From Candidatus Wolframiiraptor sinensis (GTDB taxonomy: Archaea > Thermoproteota > Nitrososphaeria_A > Caldarchaeales > Wolframiiraptoraceae), in NCBI GenBank assembly GCA_023268255.1, contig JALNJX010000004.1, positions 62,001 through 126,000 on the forward strand: DNA of 64,000 bases, written 5' to 3'. The notes under the pieces are model-generated. The model worked only from the letters and a program-made list of their open reading frames with translations. It was not told the DNA's origin and did not search any database. The translations under genes were made by a program, and so were the position numbers. Shown here in pieces: positions 1 to 9,087 of the stretch. Each line of letters opens with the position of its first letter. Positions within the stretch are counted from its first letter, which is position 1.

Positions 1-1
1 T

Positions 2-1714
2 TATGAGGAGGTTGGGCCGGATGTTGACCCGCTCTCTCCGGAGAATAAGCTGATCTTCATGAACGGGATAATGACGGGCGCTCCGGCATTCGGGTCGACG
101 AAAGCGTATATCGTTGCGAAGTCCCCTCTTACTGGGCATTATTCGGTAACCAATGCGGGTGGATATTTTGGGGTTAACTTGAAATGGGCTGGATATGACG
201 GGATTATTATTGAGAGTAGGGCTGATAGCCCAGTCTACATCTCGATAATCGATGATGAGGTTGAGATAAGGGATGCTAGCGGGTTCTGGGGAATGATGAC
301 GCAGGAGGCGCAAGATGCCATTAGGGAGGAGGTTGGCGATAAGCGAGCATCCGTCGCTTGCATAGGGCCTGCCGGAGAAAGACTTTCGAAGATCGCGTCG
401 GTTATGGCTGATCACTCGAGTAGGAGGGGTGGAGCTTTTGGAAGAGGGGGATTCGGCGCCATCATGGGATCTAAGAATCTCAAGGGAATAGCGGTTCTTG
501 GGACGAAGGGGGTGGATCTCGCCGATCCAGACGGTCTGAGAGAGTACTTGAAAGATCATATAAAGCAGCTCAGGGAGACGACCGGGAACCATACAAGATA
601 CGGCACGCTCCAGTATGTCGAGCCGCTGTATGAGTTAGGAGCATATCCGCTCATGAATTTCACGAGGACGAGGATCGATGATGAGTCTCTCATCAGGAAC
701 CTCTCGACAGAGGCTATGAGAAGCCGATACCTCGTTAGGGATGTAGCGTGCGCAAACTGCCCAGTCGCTTGTGGGAAATTCCTGGAAGCGAAAGAGGGCT
801 CTTGGAGCGGATACAGGTGTAAGGTTGAATATGAGACCCTTTGGTCCCTTGGGCCGCACTGTGGAGTATTCGACTACAACGTCGTGATAGCAGCTCATCA
901 AATCGTAGATGAGTATGGCTTTGATGGTATCTCGGCGGGCTATGCTGTTGGATTCGCCATGGAGCTTTATGAGCGCGGGATCATAGATAGGGAGTTCACC
1001 GGGGGGCTCGACCTGAGATTCGGTAATGGTGAGGCTGAAATAGAGATGCTCAAACTCATGGGCGAGAGGAAGGGAGTTGGAGATATCTTCGCCGATGGCG
1101 CTGTCGCGGCCGCGGAGAGAATTGGAAAAGACTCAATAAGATACGTCATGCACGTTAAGAGGCAGGAGTTCGCCGCCTACGAGCCCAGAGCATTCTACGG
1201 CATCGGACTGGCTTATGCGACATCATCGAGGGGTGCCTGCCACAATGTCGGCGGCTGGACGATTAGAGATGAGCTCCTCAAGCCCAGAATCGATAGATTC
1301 GCCATAAGAGGCAAGGGCAGGCTCGTCAAAAGCATACAGGATGTCAGGGCCTACATAGACTCGATCGCCTTATGCACGATCCCGAGAAGATCTCTGAACC
1401 TCACCGATGATCCGAGCCCCGAGGTCGTTAACTACATCACGGGCGCTGGGCTTACTGGGGCGGATCTATTGATAGCCGGCGAGAGGATATACACGCTCGA
1501 GAGGATGATCTTGAATCGCGAGGGAATAACGAGAAAAGATGATCTATTGCCCCCTAGAATAATGTATGAGCCTGTTCCGGATGGCCCCGCCAAGGGGCAC
1601 AGGATATCGCCTGCGATGCTCGATTTCATGCTCGATGAGTATTATGAGGCGAGAGGCTGGAGCCGAGATGGAATAGTGACAGAAGAGACTAAGAAAAGGC
1701 TTGAAATGATCTAG
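2..1714 (+). CDS. Aldehyde ferredoxin oxidoreductase family protein (5' end cut by window)
   Basis: This is the C-terminal part of a tungsten/molybdopterin aldehyde:ferredoxin oxidoreductase, which oxidises aldehydes to acids in the cytoplasm and passes electrons to ferredoxin. The frame is open from base 2, so the N-terminus lies outside the window; the first internal Met is at 59. Counting from that Met, a GRGGFGAIMGSKNLK pterin-loop motif lies at about 128-142, a CxxCxxxC motif at 231, 234 and 238, and a lone Cys at 439. This spacing matches the four [4Fe-4S] ligands of the family. Substrate specificity (AOR, FOR, GAPOR or other) cannot be told. The phosphoglucose isomerase gene follows within about 15 bp and is probably cotranscribed. 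Confidence 0.93.
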   Translation, partial: YEEVGPDVDPLSPENKLIFMNGIMTGAPAFGSTKAYIVAKSPLTGHYSVTNAGGYFGVNLKWAGYDGIIIESRADSPVYISIIDDEVEIRDASGFWGMMTQEAQDAIREEVGDKRASVACIGPAGERLSKIASVMADHSSRRGGAFGRGGFGAIMGSKNLKGIAVLGTKGVDLADPDGLREYLKDHIKQLRETTGNHTRYGTLQYVEPLYELGAYPLMNFTRTRIDDESLIRNLSTEAMRSRYLVRDVACANCPVACGKFLEAKEGSWSGYRCKVEYETLWSLGPHCGVFDYNVVIAAHQIVDEYGFDGISAGYAVGFAMELYERGIIDREFTGGLDLRFGNGEAEIEMLKLMGERKGVGDIFADGAVAAAERIGKDSIRYVMHVKRQEFAAYEPRAFYGIGLAYATSSRGACHNVGGWTIRDELLKPRIDRFAIRGKGRLVKSIQDVRAYIDSIALCTIPRRSLNLTDDPSPEVVNYITGAGLTGADLLIAGERIYTLERMILNREGITRKDDLLPPRIMYEPVPDGPAKGHRISPAMLDFMLDEYYEARGWSRDGIVTEETKKRLEMI

Positions 1715-1729
1715 CACGAGGTGAGTGCG

Positions 1730-2314
1730 GTGAACTCCGAGTCGATTCTGAAGGCGGTCAAGCTCGATTTAAAGAAATACACTATGAATCCTGCCACGCG
1801 TAAGAGAGAGGTTAGGCTCAGCGAGTTAAAGGAATATTTTAGCAACCCGGAGGCGGCTGATAGGATTCTCTCATCAGGGCGGGACCCCGTGGTATACGAG
1901 TACTACGAATACTCCGTTGAAGAGGCTGTGGGACACATGACCTTAGGGCTGACGATAATTTACCCCGGGAAGGTTGGCAAAGAGTACTTCATGACTAGGG
2001 GGCACTTCCACCAGAAACCAGCCGCAGAATTCTATCTTGGAATCCGCGGTAGGGGAATCCTGCTGATTCAAAGCGAGGATGGCAGGACGGATTACGTAGA
2101 GCTTAGACCAGGCATCATCGGCTACGTCCCTCCAGGCTGGGGCCATAGAACAATAAACACCGGGAGGGGCAAGTTTATCTTCTTCTTCGCTTATCCATCA
2201 GATGCAGGACACGACTATGGTATAGTGAAGGAGAAGGGGTTTGCAAAGATAGTCGTGGAGGAGAAGGGCAAACCAATAATCGTCGATAATCCAAAGTACG
2301 CCGGCTCAACCTGA
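1730..2314 (+). CDS. pgiA: Cupin-type glucose-6-phosphate isomerase
   Basis: Archaeal cupin phosphoglucose isomerase, which interconverts glucose 6-phosphate and fructose 6-phosphate. Counting from the upstream GTG at 1721, the metal-binding cupin residues are clear: GHFH gives His95 and His97, then Glu103 in AEFYLGIRGRG, and His142 in GWGHRTIN. About 194 residues is normal for this family. Two GTG codons compete as start. The GAGGTGA Shine-Dalgarno at 1718-1724 contains the first GTG (1721), so the GTG at 1730, five bases further on, is preferred. The gene sits directly behind the aldehyde oxidoreductase, which suggests a shared sugar-metabolism transcript. This enzyme is best known from euryarchaea, so its presence in a TACK-like genome is mildly notable. 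Confidence 0.93.
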   Translation: MNSESILKAVKLDLKKYTMNPATRKREVRLSELKEYFSNPEAADRILSSGRDPVVYEYYEYSVEEAVGHMTLGLTIIYPGKVGKEYFMTRGHFHQKPAAEFYLGIRGRGILLIQSEDGRTDYVELRPGIIGYVPPGWGHRTINTGRGKFIFFFAYPSDAGHDYGIVKEKGFAKIVVEEKGKPIIVDNPKYAGST

Positions 2315-2344
2315 AAAACGTCATTCAAAAATCTTTCACGATTT

Positions 2345-3376
2345 TTATGGCTTGATTACAATCTTGAGACCCTCTCCCCTGAGAGCTGTCGAGAATGCTT
2401 CTAGGCCTTCATTCAGCCCGAATACGTGGGTTATCAGCGGCTTGAGATCCACGACGCCGGCGGCAACCAAGTCCAGCGCTCTCCTGAACTCGAAGGGCGT
2501 CTGCATTGATGTGCCCAGCACAGTTATCTGCTTGTAATGTATGATGTTCGTGTTTATCGGAATTTCCTCCTTTCCCGCTGGTAAGCCTGCGAAAAAGTTC
2601 ACCCTGCCACCTCTCGCGACTATTCTCAGGGCGTCTCTCTGCGCCGCTCCCACGCCCACAGCTACTATGACCGCGTCCGCACCCCTGCCGCCAGTTATCT
2701 CGTGCACTCTCTTCTCTAGATCCTCCTTCGCCGGGTTAATCAGGTAATCTGCTCCGAGCTTTCCGGCGATCTCAAGCCTCCTATCATCTATCTCATTCAT
2801 TATCACCTTCGCAGCGCCGAAAGCCTTAGCGAGCTTTAGATGCATCAACCCTATGGGCCCCGCGCCTATTATCGCCACGATGTCGCCGGGGCCTATCCCC
2901 AGCTTTCTCTGGCCCCGGAAGCAGGCTGATAGAGGTTCTATCAATGATGCCTCCTCATAGCTCAGATTACCGGGTATCTCCAAGACACCGCCAACCCTGA
3001 ATGCTTGATCTGGTATCCTGACATACTCCGCGAAGGATCCATCAACGTCAATTCCTATCGCGTATCTATTCGGGCATAGGACGTGCTCGCCCCTGAGGCA
3101 ATACTCGCATCTGCCGCAGAAAATGTTGGGGTTGACCACAACTCGCCTGCCAATATATTCCCGGTACTCGTCGCTCGCCTCGACGATCTCTCCAGCGAAC
3201 TCGTGGCCCAGGGTTATGGGGAGCCTAGTCCTAGCACCAGTAGTGTACGCCTTTACATCGGTAGCGCAGATCCCGGTGGCCCTAACCCTGAGAATCGCGC
3301 CAAGCCCCTCGAGTCTCGGCAGATCTACATCTTCGAGCCTAAGATCCTCCTTATCATGAAGCCTTAGAGCAAGCAT
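2345..3376 (-). CDS. Zinc-dependent medium-chain alcohol/polyol dehydrogenase
   Basis: Medium-chain dehydrogenase/reductase of the threonine/sorbitol dehydrogenase type. The N-terminal GroES-like half carries the catalytic-zinc region (GICATD, then GHEFAGEIVE) and the four-cysteine structural zinc loop CGRCEYCLRGEHVLC. The Rossmann half carries GAGPIGLMHLKLA followed by an acidic NEIDDRRLE, typical of NAD preference. About 343 residues is the usual length. I chose the ATG at 3376; a GTG at 3391 would add five residues. It lies just downstream of the 23S rRNA gene on the same strand. An AT-rich TTTTTTAAG near 3407-3414 could be its TATA box or the rRNA terminator. The substrate is not identifiable. 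Confidence 0.9.
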   Translation of the reverse strand: MLALRLHDKEDLRLEDVDLPRLEGLGAILRVRATGICATDVKAYTTGARTRLPITLGHEFAGEIVEASDEYREYIGRRVVVNPNIFCGRCEYCLRGEHVLCPNRYAIGIDVDGSFAEYVRIPDQAFRVGGVLEIPGNLSYEEASLIEPLSACFRGQRKLGIGPGDIVAIIGAGPIGLMHLKLAKAFGAAKVIMNEIDDRRLEIAGKLGADYLINPAKEDLEKRVHEITGGRGADAVIVAVGVGAAQRDALRIVARGGRVNFFAGLPAGKEEIPINTNIIHYKQITVLGTSMQTPFEFRRALDLVAAGVVDLKPLITHVFGLNEGLEAFSTALRGEGLKIVIKP

Positions 3377-3442
3377 AATCCATCGGCACACCTTGGAGCT
3401 AGGCTCTTAAAAAACTTTCGAAAACCCGGAGAATCTGCTTGA

Positions 3443-3490
3443 AGCCGCGCTCATAGCGCCTCGAGACACTTTCGCCTGGATGGTAAGCGC
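3443..3490 (-). repeat. 3' arm of 23S pre-rRNA processing stem (bulge-helix-bulge)
   Basis: This flank is the inverted copy of 7354-7400. In plus-strand terms GAGACAC (3463-3469), TTT (3470-3472), CGCC (3473-3476) and TGGATGGTAAG (3477-3487) align with GAGACAC, CGCC, TAC, TGGATGGTAAG read on the minus strand at the other end. Each arm therefore has one 3-nt bulge flanking a 4-bp core. That is the canonical bulge-helix-bulge cut by archaeal splicing endonuclease when it releases pre-23S rRNA. Confidence 0.88.
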
Positions 3491-3838
3491 CCCGTGAAGG
3501 ACCCCTCGGGCGATTGGGAGTGGCGGGCTGAGAGCGTCCGGCACAAAGGCCTCCGCTCTTACACCCCCACCCCATCAACCCCCTCTTCTAGGGGAGCCCT
3601 CGTCGAGGGCCGAGGCCCGTCGCCGGGCCCCATGGCCCCCGATTGGCCGCCTAGTCTCGGGAGCGGCTTCGGGCTTAGATGCTTTCAGCCCTTATCCGCT
3701 GGGGCGCGGGTGCCCGGCGCCCCCCTGTAGGAGGACCGGTACCCCGTTGGCCCCGGCGCTCCGTTCCTCTCGTACTAGGAGCGCCTTCCCCTCAGGCGGC
3801 CACCGCCCCCGGCAGGTAGAATCCGACCTGCCTCACGG

Positions 3839-3870
<32 letters not shown>

Positions 3871-3883
3871 CGCCGAACAGGCG

Positions 3884-3915
<32 letters not shown>

Positions 3916-4497
3916 GAAGAGCCGACATCGATGTACCAAGCCGCGGGGTCGATGGGGACTCTCGCCCGCGACGAGCCTGTTATCCCTGGGGTAACTTTTC
4001 TGTCACCACCGCCCCCCACCGGTGGGAGGCGATGGATCGCTAGGCCCGGGTTTCCCCCCTGCGCCCCTTACGTTCAAGGGCGCAGTCAGGCCGGCTTTTG
4101 CCCTTGCACTCTACGGCGGGTTTCTGTCCCGCCTGAGCCGACCTTTGGGCCCCCTCGATACCTTTTCGAGGGGGTGCCGCCCCAGCCAAACTGCCCACCT
4201 GCCGTTGTCCCAGGGCTCAGGCCCTGGTTAGCGGCGCAGCCGGAGGTGGCCGGTGTTACATCGACGCCTCCCCCAGCCCCCGGAGAGGCTGGGATCGACG
4301 GCTCCCGGCTACGCTCTGCACCCCCAGCCGCACCGCAGCGACAGGCTGCAGTAAAGCTCCACAGGGACTTCTCTCCCCGCCGGGGGCCCCTGGACTATGC
4401 ATCCAGGTTACGTGGGTTCACGGGGTTCCGGGCGGGGACAGCGGGGCCCTCGTTGATCCATTCATGCACGTCGGAACTTACCCGACAAGGCATTTGG

Positions 4498-5008
4498 CTA
4501 CCTTTCTCCCGGGGCCTTACCCACTTCATAATCATCCGAATTCGGGATTAGAGATAGAATTTCATCAAGAGATCTCTTACGAGTGGATTTTAGATTCAGC
4601 TTTGATAACCTGTAAGCCATGATCACCAGCTCTTTAACCTCCTTACAGGTGAGCGAATATTTGCCTCTAGCAAGCTTGAGAACGATCTCGCGAAAGCAGT
4701 TGTATGCGGGCTTTTTTGCTACCAGCTTGAGCTCATCTAATGCTGGAATCAATCTTTGGGAAAGCTCATCGAGGTTATCCACAATTAGCATCCAGAGATG
4801 TCTTTGGCCTGGTTTTCGCGTTATTCTACCACAGCCAAGAACTCTCTGAACCATCTTTAGCACGTTTTTGTTTCTTTGCGTTATGCTGAAGACGGGGTCA
4901 ACGCGGACTTTGCAATGCAAATCAGGCTGGAGTTTTATGCTTACCTGAAAAGCTAGCTTCCGCATCTATTAAGCCGCTTATGTAGCCTTTCTCGAACACG
5001 TTACTCAT
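4498..5008 (-). pseudogene. LAGLIDADG homing endonuclease in 23S intron, frameshifted
   Basis: Single-motif LAGLIDADG endonuclease, about 170 residues if repaired, of the kind that works as a homodimer and spreads its rRNA intron. Translation from ATG at 5008 reads MSNVFEKGYISGLIDAEASF, containing the LAGLIDADG helix and its catalytic acid. It then loses frame at a T4 run (plus-strand AAAA 4948-4951). With three Ts it continues as FQVSIKLQPDLHCKV, the normal strand after the motif, through to KAPGER. The stop codon TAG (4500-4498) is supplied by the 3' exon of the rRNA. A TATA box and a palindrome lie just upstream. It is either a recent pseudogene, a slippage-dependent gene or a sequencing error. 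Confidence 0.88.
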
Positions 5009-5012
5009 AATC

Positions 5013-5032
5013 TGGCCATCAATTGATGGCCA
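5013..5032. promoter_or_regulatory. Perfect 20-bp palindrome upstream of intron endonuclease gene
   Basis: TGGCCATCAATTGATGGCCA is a perfect palindrome. It fills the gap between the TATA-like element at 5033-5044 and the endonuclease ATG at 5008. Its position suits an operator for a dimeric DNA-binding protein; as RNA it could fold into an 8-bp hairpin with an AATT loop. Confidence 0.6.
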
Positions 5033-5044
5033 GGAATTTATACC
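5033..5044 (-). promoter_or_regulatory. TATA-like promoter of intron endonuclease gene
   Basis: On the minus strand this reads GGTATAAATTCC, a good archaeal box A. It lies 25-36 bases upstream of the endonuclease ATG at 5008, so the transcript would be leaderless or nearly so. It would let the gene be expressed separately from the rRNA. Confidence 0.55.
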
Positions 5045-6241
5045 TTAACCGTGGGCAGGTCCCCGTTAAGAGAGTCAGAGTTACTCCCGGCGTTTAGGGG
5101 CCCTTATCCCGGTTGGACCCGGGGTTCAGGGACCCCCACTGGCCAGGATTGAGGAGCCGTTCACAACCTTTCGGTCTCGCGGCTCCCTATGTTTTTATTA
5201 AACAGTCGGGACCCCCTTGTCACTGCGACCTGCGGTCCCAGGCTCGCGGCCCAAGACCGCAGGCACCCCTTCTACCGAGGGTACGGGGCTAATTTGCCGA
5301 GTTCCCTCGCCCGGAGTACCCCCAGACGCCTTAGGCTCCTCACCTAGGGGCACCAGTGTCGGTTCTTGGTACGGTCACGGGGGCTCGTTCCCGCCTCCCT
5401 TTTCACCGGCCCCAGGGCTCAGCCGAAGCCCCCATACGGGGGCCCCATCCCGCCTTCACCCGGTTCTCGCCATTACGGCACTCCCCGGGCTTATGCGGTT
5501 GGACCGGGCTACGGCCCGGCTCGGCCTACCCCGAGGCGTCAGGAGGCGGGCTTGCGTTGCCGCACCTACCCCCGTGGCACCGGAATCTTAACCGGTTTCC
5601 CTTTCGGCCTACCCGGTTAAGGTCGGCCTTAGGACCGGCTTACCCCCGGCTGACGACCATTGCCGGGGAACCCTTGCCCCTACGGCGGAGGGGATTCTCA
5701 CCCCTCTATCGCTGTTACTACCACCGGGATCTGCATTAGGGGCCGGTCCACCGGACCTCACGGCCCGGCTTCTACCCAGCCCCTACGCCCCCCTACCGCC
5801 ACCCGGCATCTACCGGGTGACCCGGGGTTTCGGCGGCCCGCTTAGACCCGTCAATTTTCGGGGCCCCCCGCCTCGGCGGGTGCGCTGTTACGCGTTCCTT
5901 AGAGGATAGCTGCTTCTAAGCTTACCTCCCCGCTGTCTTAGGCGGGAGACGCCCTTCGGTTTGTTCACTTAGCGGGCACTTAGGGGCCTTAACCCCAGGT
6001 CCGGGTTGTTCCCCTCTCGGGGCAGGAGCTTACCCCCCGCCCCCCACTCCCGGGGTCTACGGCGCCCAGGGATTCGGAGTTCGAAAGGGAGGCGGGCCCT
6101 TTCGAGCCCTTACCCCCCTATCGGTGCTCTACCCCCTGGGCGGCCTCGCCCGGGGCTGTCCTGCGAGACACTTCGGGGGGAACTAGCTATCACCGGGCTT
6201 GATTGGTCTTTAGCCCCTACCCCCAGGTCAGGGGACCGAAT

Positions 6242-6452
6242 CTCGTGGGGCGGCCAACCCAGCATAATTGTCAGCATGAGATTCAGGACTTCATTCTTCA
6301 TATGACCCCTCCACCTGAAGCTTTTCGAGGTAACAAGGCATCCGGGGATAAAGATCATTAACGAGAAGCAACTAAGCATTGCTTTATTCACAGTCCCATA
6401 ATAATCCCTATAATCCCTCTTTTTACTGAGGAGCAAATTTGGGCGGCCGCCC
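6242..6452 (-). other. Archaeal 23S rRNA intron 2 (short, no recognisable gene)
   Basis: Conserved domain II rRNA, normally CTGACGTGCAAATCGGTC-like, is split into CCTGACGTGCAA (ending at 6453) and ATTCGGTCCCC (starting at 6241). The 211-bp insert is AT-rich in the middle, and its ends are complementary: GGGCGGCC at the 5' side and GGCCGCCC at the 3' side. This fits bulge-helix-bulge splicing. It has no LAGLIDADG motif. A short open frame crosses it but runs into rRNA exon, so I do not call it a gene. Confidence 0.85.
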
Positions 6453-7353
6453 TTGCACGTCAGGACCCCTTACGGGCCTCCACCGGGGTTTCCCCCGGCT
6501 TCGCCCTGCCCAGGGGTAGATCGCCCGGTTTCTAGCCGCACGGCCGTGACTTCAGGCCCTTATGGGACCCCGCCCCTCGGAGGGCATAATGCCCTCCTGC
6601 GGGCTAGTCGGTTTCCCTACGCCTACGGGCCTTGGTGAGCCCTTAGGCTCGCCACGGCCGTGCACTCCCCGGCCCGTGTTTCAAGACGGAGCGGGCGACC
6701 CCGGTATCCCCCCTCGACCCCCATGGTGAGGAGTCTTCGGAGGGATTGCCCTTGGGGGCCGCCCACGTCTGTTACCGGCCGGTTTCAGGCGCTTTTCACC
6801 CCCCTCCCGGGGTACTTTTCACCTTTCGCTCACGCTACTGGTGCGCTATCGGTCTCGGGACGTATTTAGCCTTGGAGGCCGATGACCCCCAACTTCCCGC
6901 ACCCTATCCGGGGTGCGGTACTCGGGGACCCGGGCATCACCCCTCCCACCTTCCCCTACGGGGCTATCACCCTCTACGGCGGCCCATTCCAGGGCACTTC
7001 GGGTCGGTGGGCTGGGGTGGGCCCCGGTCCCATCACCCCACATCCCCGCGGAGTTATCCCCCGCGGGTTCGGTTTGGGCTCCTCCCCTTTCCCTCGCCGG
7101 TACTCGGGGAATCCCATTTTGGTTTCTTCTCCTCCCCCTACTTGGATGTTTCCGTTCGGGGGGTTCCCGATCCCAGGCCCTTTGGGGACCCGGGATCAGA
7201 GACCGAGGCGTAAACCTCGGTCTCTAGGAGATCCCATTCGGAGATCCCCGGATCAACGCCCGCCTGCGGCTACCCGGGGCTTTTCGCAGCTTGCCACGTC
7301 CTTCCTCGGCGCCCGAGCCGAGGCATCCACCGGCCGGCGTACTCGGGTCCAGG

Positions 7354-7400
7354 GGCACTTACCATCCAGTAGGCGGTGTCTCGAGGCCTATGAGCGCGGT
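7354..7400 (-). repeat. 5' arm of 23S pre-rRNA processing stem (bulge-helix-bulge)
   Basis: This is the inverted partner of 3443-3490. On the minus strand it reads GAGACAC (7382-7376), CGCC (7375-7372), the bulge TAC (7371-7369) and TGGATGGTAAG (7368-7358), and the outer stem extends through GCGCTCATAG. Endonuclease cleavage in the two bulges would free the 23S precursor. Confidence 0.88.
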
Positions 7401-7429
7401 CATCGAGCTGAGCGTCCTCCCGCATCCGA

Positions 7430-7453
7430 TTTCCAGCGCGGTCGCGCTGGAAA
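7430..7453 (-). other. Hairpin in 23S rRNA leader
   Basis: TTTCCAGCGCG at 7430-7440 and CGCGCTGGAAA at 7443-7453 form an inverted repeat of at least 9 bp around a small loop. It lies between the inferred transcription start (about 7468) and the processing stem, so it would fold in the leader removed from pre-23S. Its role is unknown. Confidence 0.6.
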
Positions 7454-7486
7454 CCTTCATCGTGCCAATCATGTTTCTAACGCAGC

Positions 7487-7500
7487 TACATATAAGTATT
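7487..7500 (-). promoter_or_regulatory. TATA box of the 23S rRNA gene
   Basis: Minus-strand AATACTTATATGTA is a good archaeal box A about 90 bases upstream of the processing stem. It supports transcription of this 23S gene from its own promoter. Confidence 0.6.
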
Positions 7501-7565
7501 TTCGGGGCCCGCGATCGCGTAACCCCTATAATCGGCTGACTAGCGTAGTATTGAGTGATGCTGGA

Positions 7566-8262
7566 ATGAGTGGGATAAGTGTGGATTCCAGGGTGCTGGA
7601 TGATGTTATGGAGGGCGTCTTAATGGTTTCGCGAAAGCTGTTTGAAGAGGGTCTTGTGAAGAGCACTTTCGGGGTAGTGAGCGCGAGGATTCCTGATACC
7701 GATTACGTCGTCATTACTCCGAGCGGCTTCAGCAAGGAGAGGGTTGCCAAGGAGAACCTCGTCGTGGTGAACTTGGATGGGGGAGGTTGTTCAGGGAAAG
7801 CTTAGGCCATCGAGCGAGACCCCCATGCACGTTTACGTCCATAAAAGAATTCCCGAGGCTAAATGCGTTGTTCATACGCACTCGCCCATGGCCACAGTCT
7901 TCGCCATACTGGAGATAGATACACCGTGCCTGACAACCGAGCAGGCGCACGCATTCGAGGGAAGGGTGCCAGTTGTTAGAAACTACTCGTATCCTGGGAC
8001 GACGAAGATGGATGAGCTGGAGAGCATTGTCGAGGCTCTTAGAAGGAGCAAGGTCGCCTTACTGAGAAAGCATGGCGTCATCACCTATGGGGTGAGCTAC
8101 GAGGAGGCCCTAGATAACGCCGTTGTTGTCGAGGAGCTCGCGAAATCAGCGATCTTCGCGCTTCTCCTCGGAAAACCCGAGGAGCTCACGGAAGCCGACA
8201 TAGAGTATATGAGAGAATTCAAGAAAAAAAGGTATGGTCAGCGGCCAGCCAAGCAGCCTTAA
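7566..8262 (+). pseudogene. Class II aldolase (fuculose/ribulose-phosphate type), frameshifted
   Basis: AraD/FucA-type sugar-phosphate aldolase, normally a zinc enzyme that splits fuculose 1-phosphate or a related ketose phosphate. The first part (from ATG 7566) includes STFGVVSARIP and ITPSGFSKE and runs into a stop at about 7803. The second part continues as GEVVQGKLRPSSETPMH, then HVYVHKRIPEAKCVVHTHSP with the zinc HTH motif, and later LRKHGVITYG. The frames join if the G5 run at 7779-7783 had four Gs. Repaired length is about 231 residues, normal for the family. The broken FGGY kinase at 9.1-10.6 kb is a plausible pathway partner. It may be a pseudogene or a sequencing artefact. Confidence 0.88.
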
Positions 8263-8295
8263 CATGTCCTCCTTATTCTGCCTTTAGCGAGCCTT

Positions 8296-8940
8296 TTACG
8301 GCGTATTTGACGTCTGGGACTTATAGTTCTCCGCCGCCTCGGAGCCCAGCTCTGGCAACTCTGGGAACTGCTTACTCATCCGCTGAGCGGCGATCTCCGC
8401 GGCTTCCTCTAAGATCCTTCTAGCCTCTCTATCAGCGACCGTCACAGAGGTTATGGCTCCAGTGAAGTTCCCGGCCTCAACCATCAAGCCCTCGAGCATC
8501 TCATCGATCACCTCCAAGTTGTGGGCGACCTCCGGGACTATTCCCGAGAGATCCGTCTGTATCTGCTTGATTATTCTCGTGGCGGGCGCTAGGACATTCA
8601 TGACGTCCCCGAAGTCCTTTATCGTCTCCAGCCTGAGGATCACCTTCTCGAGTGAGATCTGGCTTCTCAAGATAGTTCTGCTCATTCTGCGAAGCTGAGC
8701 TATCTCGTTAGCGTATATCGTTGCTCGATCCCTATCCAGCTCCTGCTCCGCCGTCACGCATGCCTCGAAGAGCTCTCTATCCCTGGCTACGAGCCTCTGA
8801 TAAGCCCTCTTAAGCTTCTCCGACTGTACTCTAAGCTGAATTATGACGTCGTTTATTCTAGGGCTCAGCGTTAGGCTTCTCTGCTGCTGAGGCTGAGGGC
8901 TCTCGCGCCGAAACAGCTCCCAAAACCTCATTATGACCAC
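8296..8940 (-). CDS. cdvB: CdvB / ESCRT-III (Snf7-family) cell division protein
   Basis: ESCRT-III homologue of the archaeal Cdv system, which forms membrane-remodelling filaments at the division site. The 214-residue protein is almost all charged helix. It has a basic start (FWELFRRE), a helical hairpin at about 25-100 (LRVQSEKLKRAYQRLVARDRELFEACV) and the family's LETIKDFGDVMNVLAPATRIIKQI stretch around 105-130, then an acidic C-terminal region. No obvious MIM2 or winged-helix tail is seen, so it may be a paralogue rather than the main CdvB. CdvA and the Vps4-type ATPase CdvC are not in the window. It is transcribed alone, between a plus-strand aldolase and a same-strand kinase. Confidence 0.87.
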   Translation of the reverse strand: MVIMRFWELFRRESPQPQQQRSLTLSPRINDVIIQLRVQSEKLKRAYQRLVARDRELFEACVTAEQELDRDRATIYANEIAQLRRMSRTILRSQISLEKVILRLETIKDFGDVMNVLAPATRIIKQIQTDLSGIVPEVAHNLEVIDEMLEGLMVEAGNFTGAITSVTVADREARRILEEAAEIAAQRMSKQFPELPELGSEAAENYKSQTSNTP

Positions 8941-9087
8941 TCAACCGCCCCTCACGCATCGCTACCTATTTAGAGCTTTGCAGAATCTCCTTCATGGATA
9001 AGACGAGGAGAATTCCAGAAGAATTTCGAGGATACTATGCGGGGCTTCAAAGAGGGCTGAGAAAGATAAATTTGGGAAAAGATACCC

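Larger units (their letters stand above)
4503..5065 (-). other. Archaeal 23S rRNA intron 1 (helix 69 region)
   Basis: The conserved rRNA CTCTCTTAAGGTAGCC is split into CTCTCTTAA (ending at 5066) and GGTAGCC (starting at 4502), corresponding to about E. coli 1927/1928. The 563-bp interval between them is AT-richer than the rRNA and holds the endonuclease gene. Its ends can pair (CGGGG at 5065-5061 with CCCCG near 4513), as expected for bulge-helix-bulge splicing. Because As repeat at both junctions, the boundary is uncertain by one or two bases. Introns near this site are known in other crenarchaeal 23S genes. Confidence 0.92.

Noticed and set aside
3392-3442. 5S rRNA or tRNA just after 23S
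   Set aside because: Only about 50 bases separate the processing stem from the alcohol dehydrogenase; no cloverleaf or 5S landmarks are visible.
6110-6436. A 108-residue minus-strand frame across 23S intron 2 as an endonuclease gene
   Set aside because: It has no LAGLIDADG, HNH or GIY-YIG motif, and half of it is rRNA exon.
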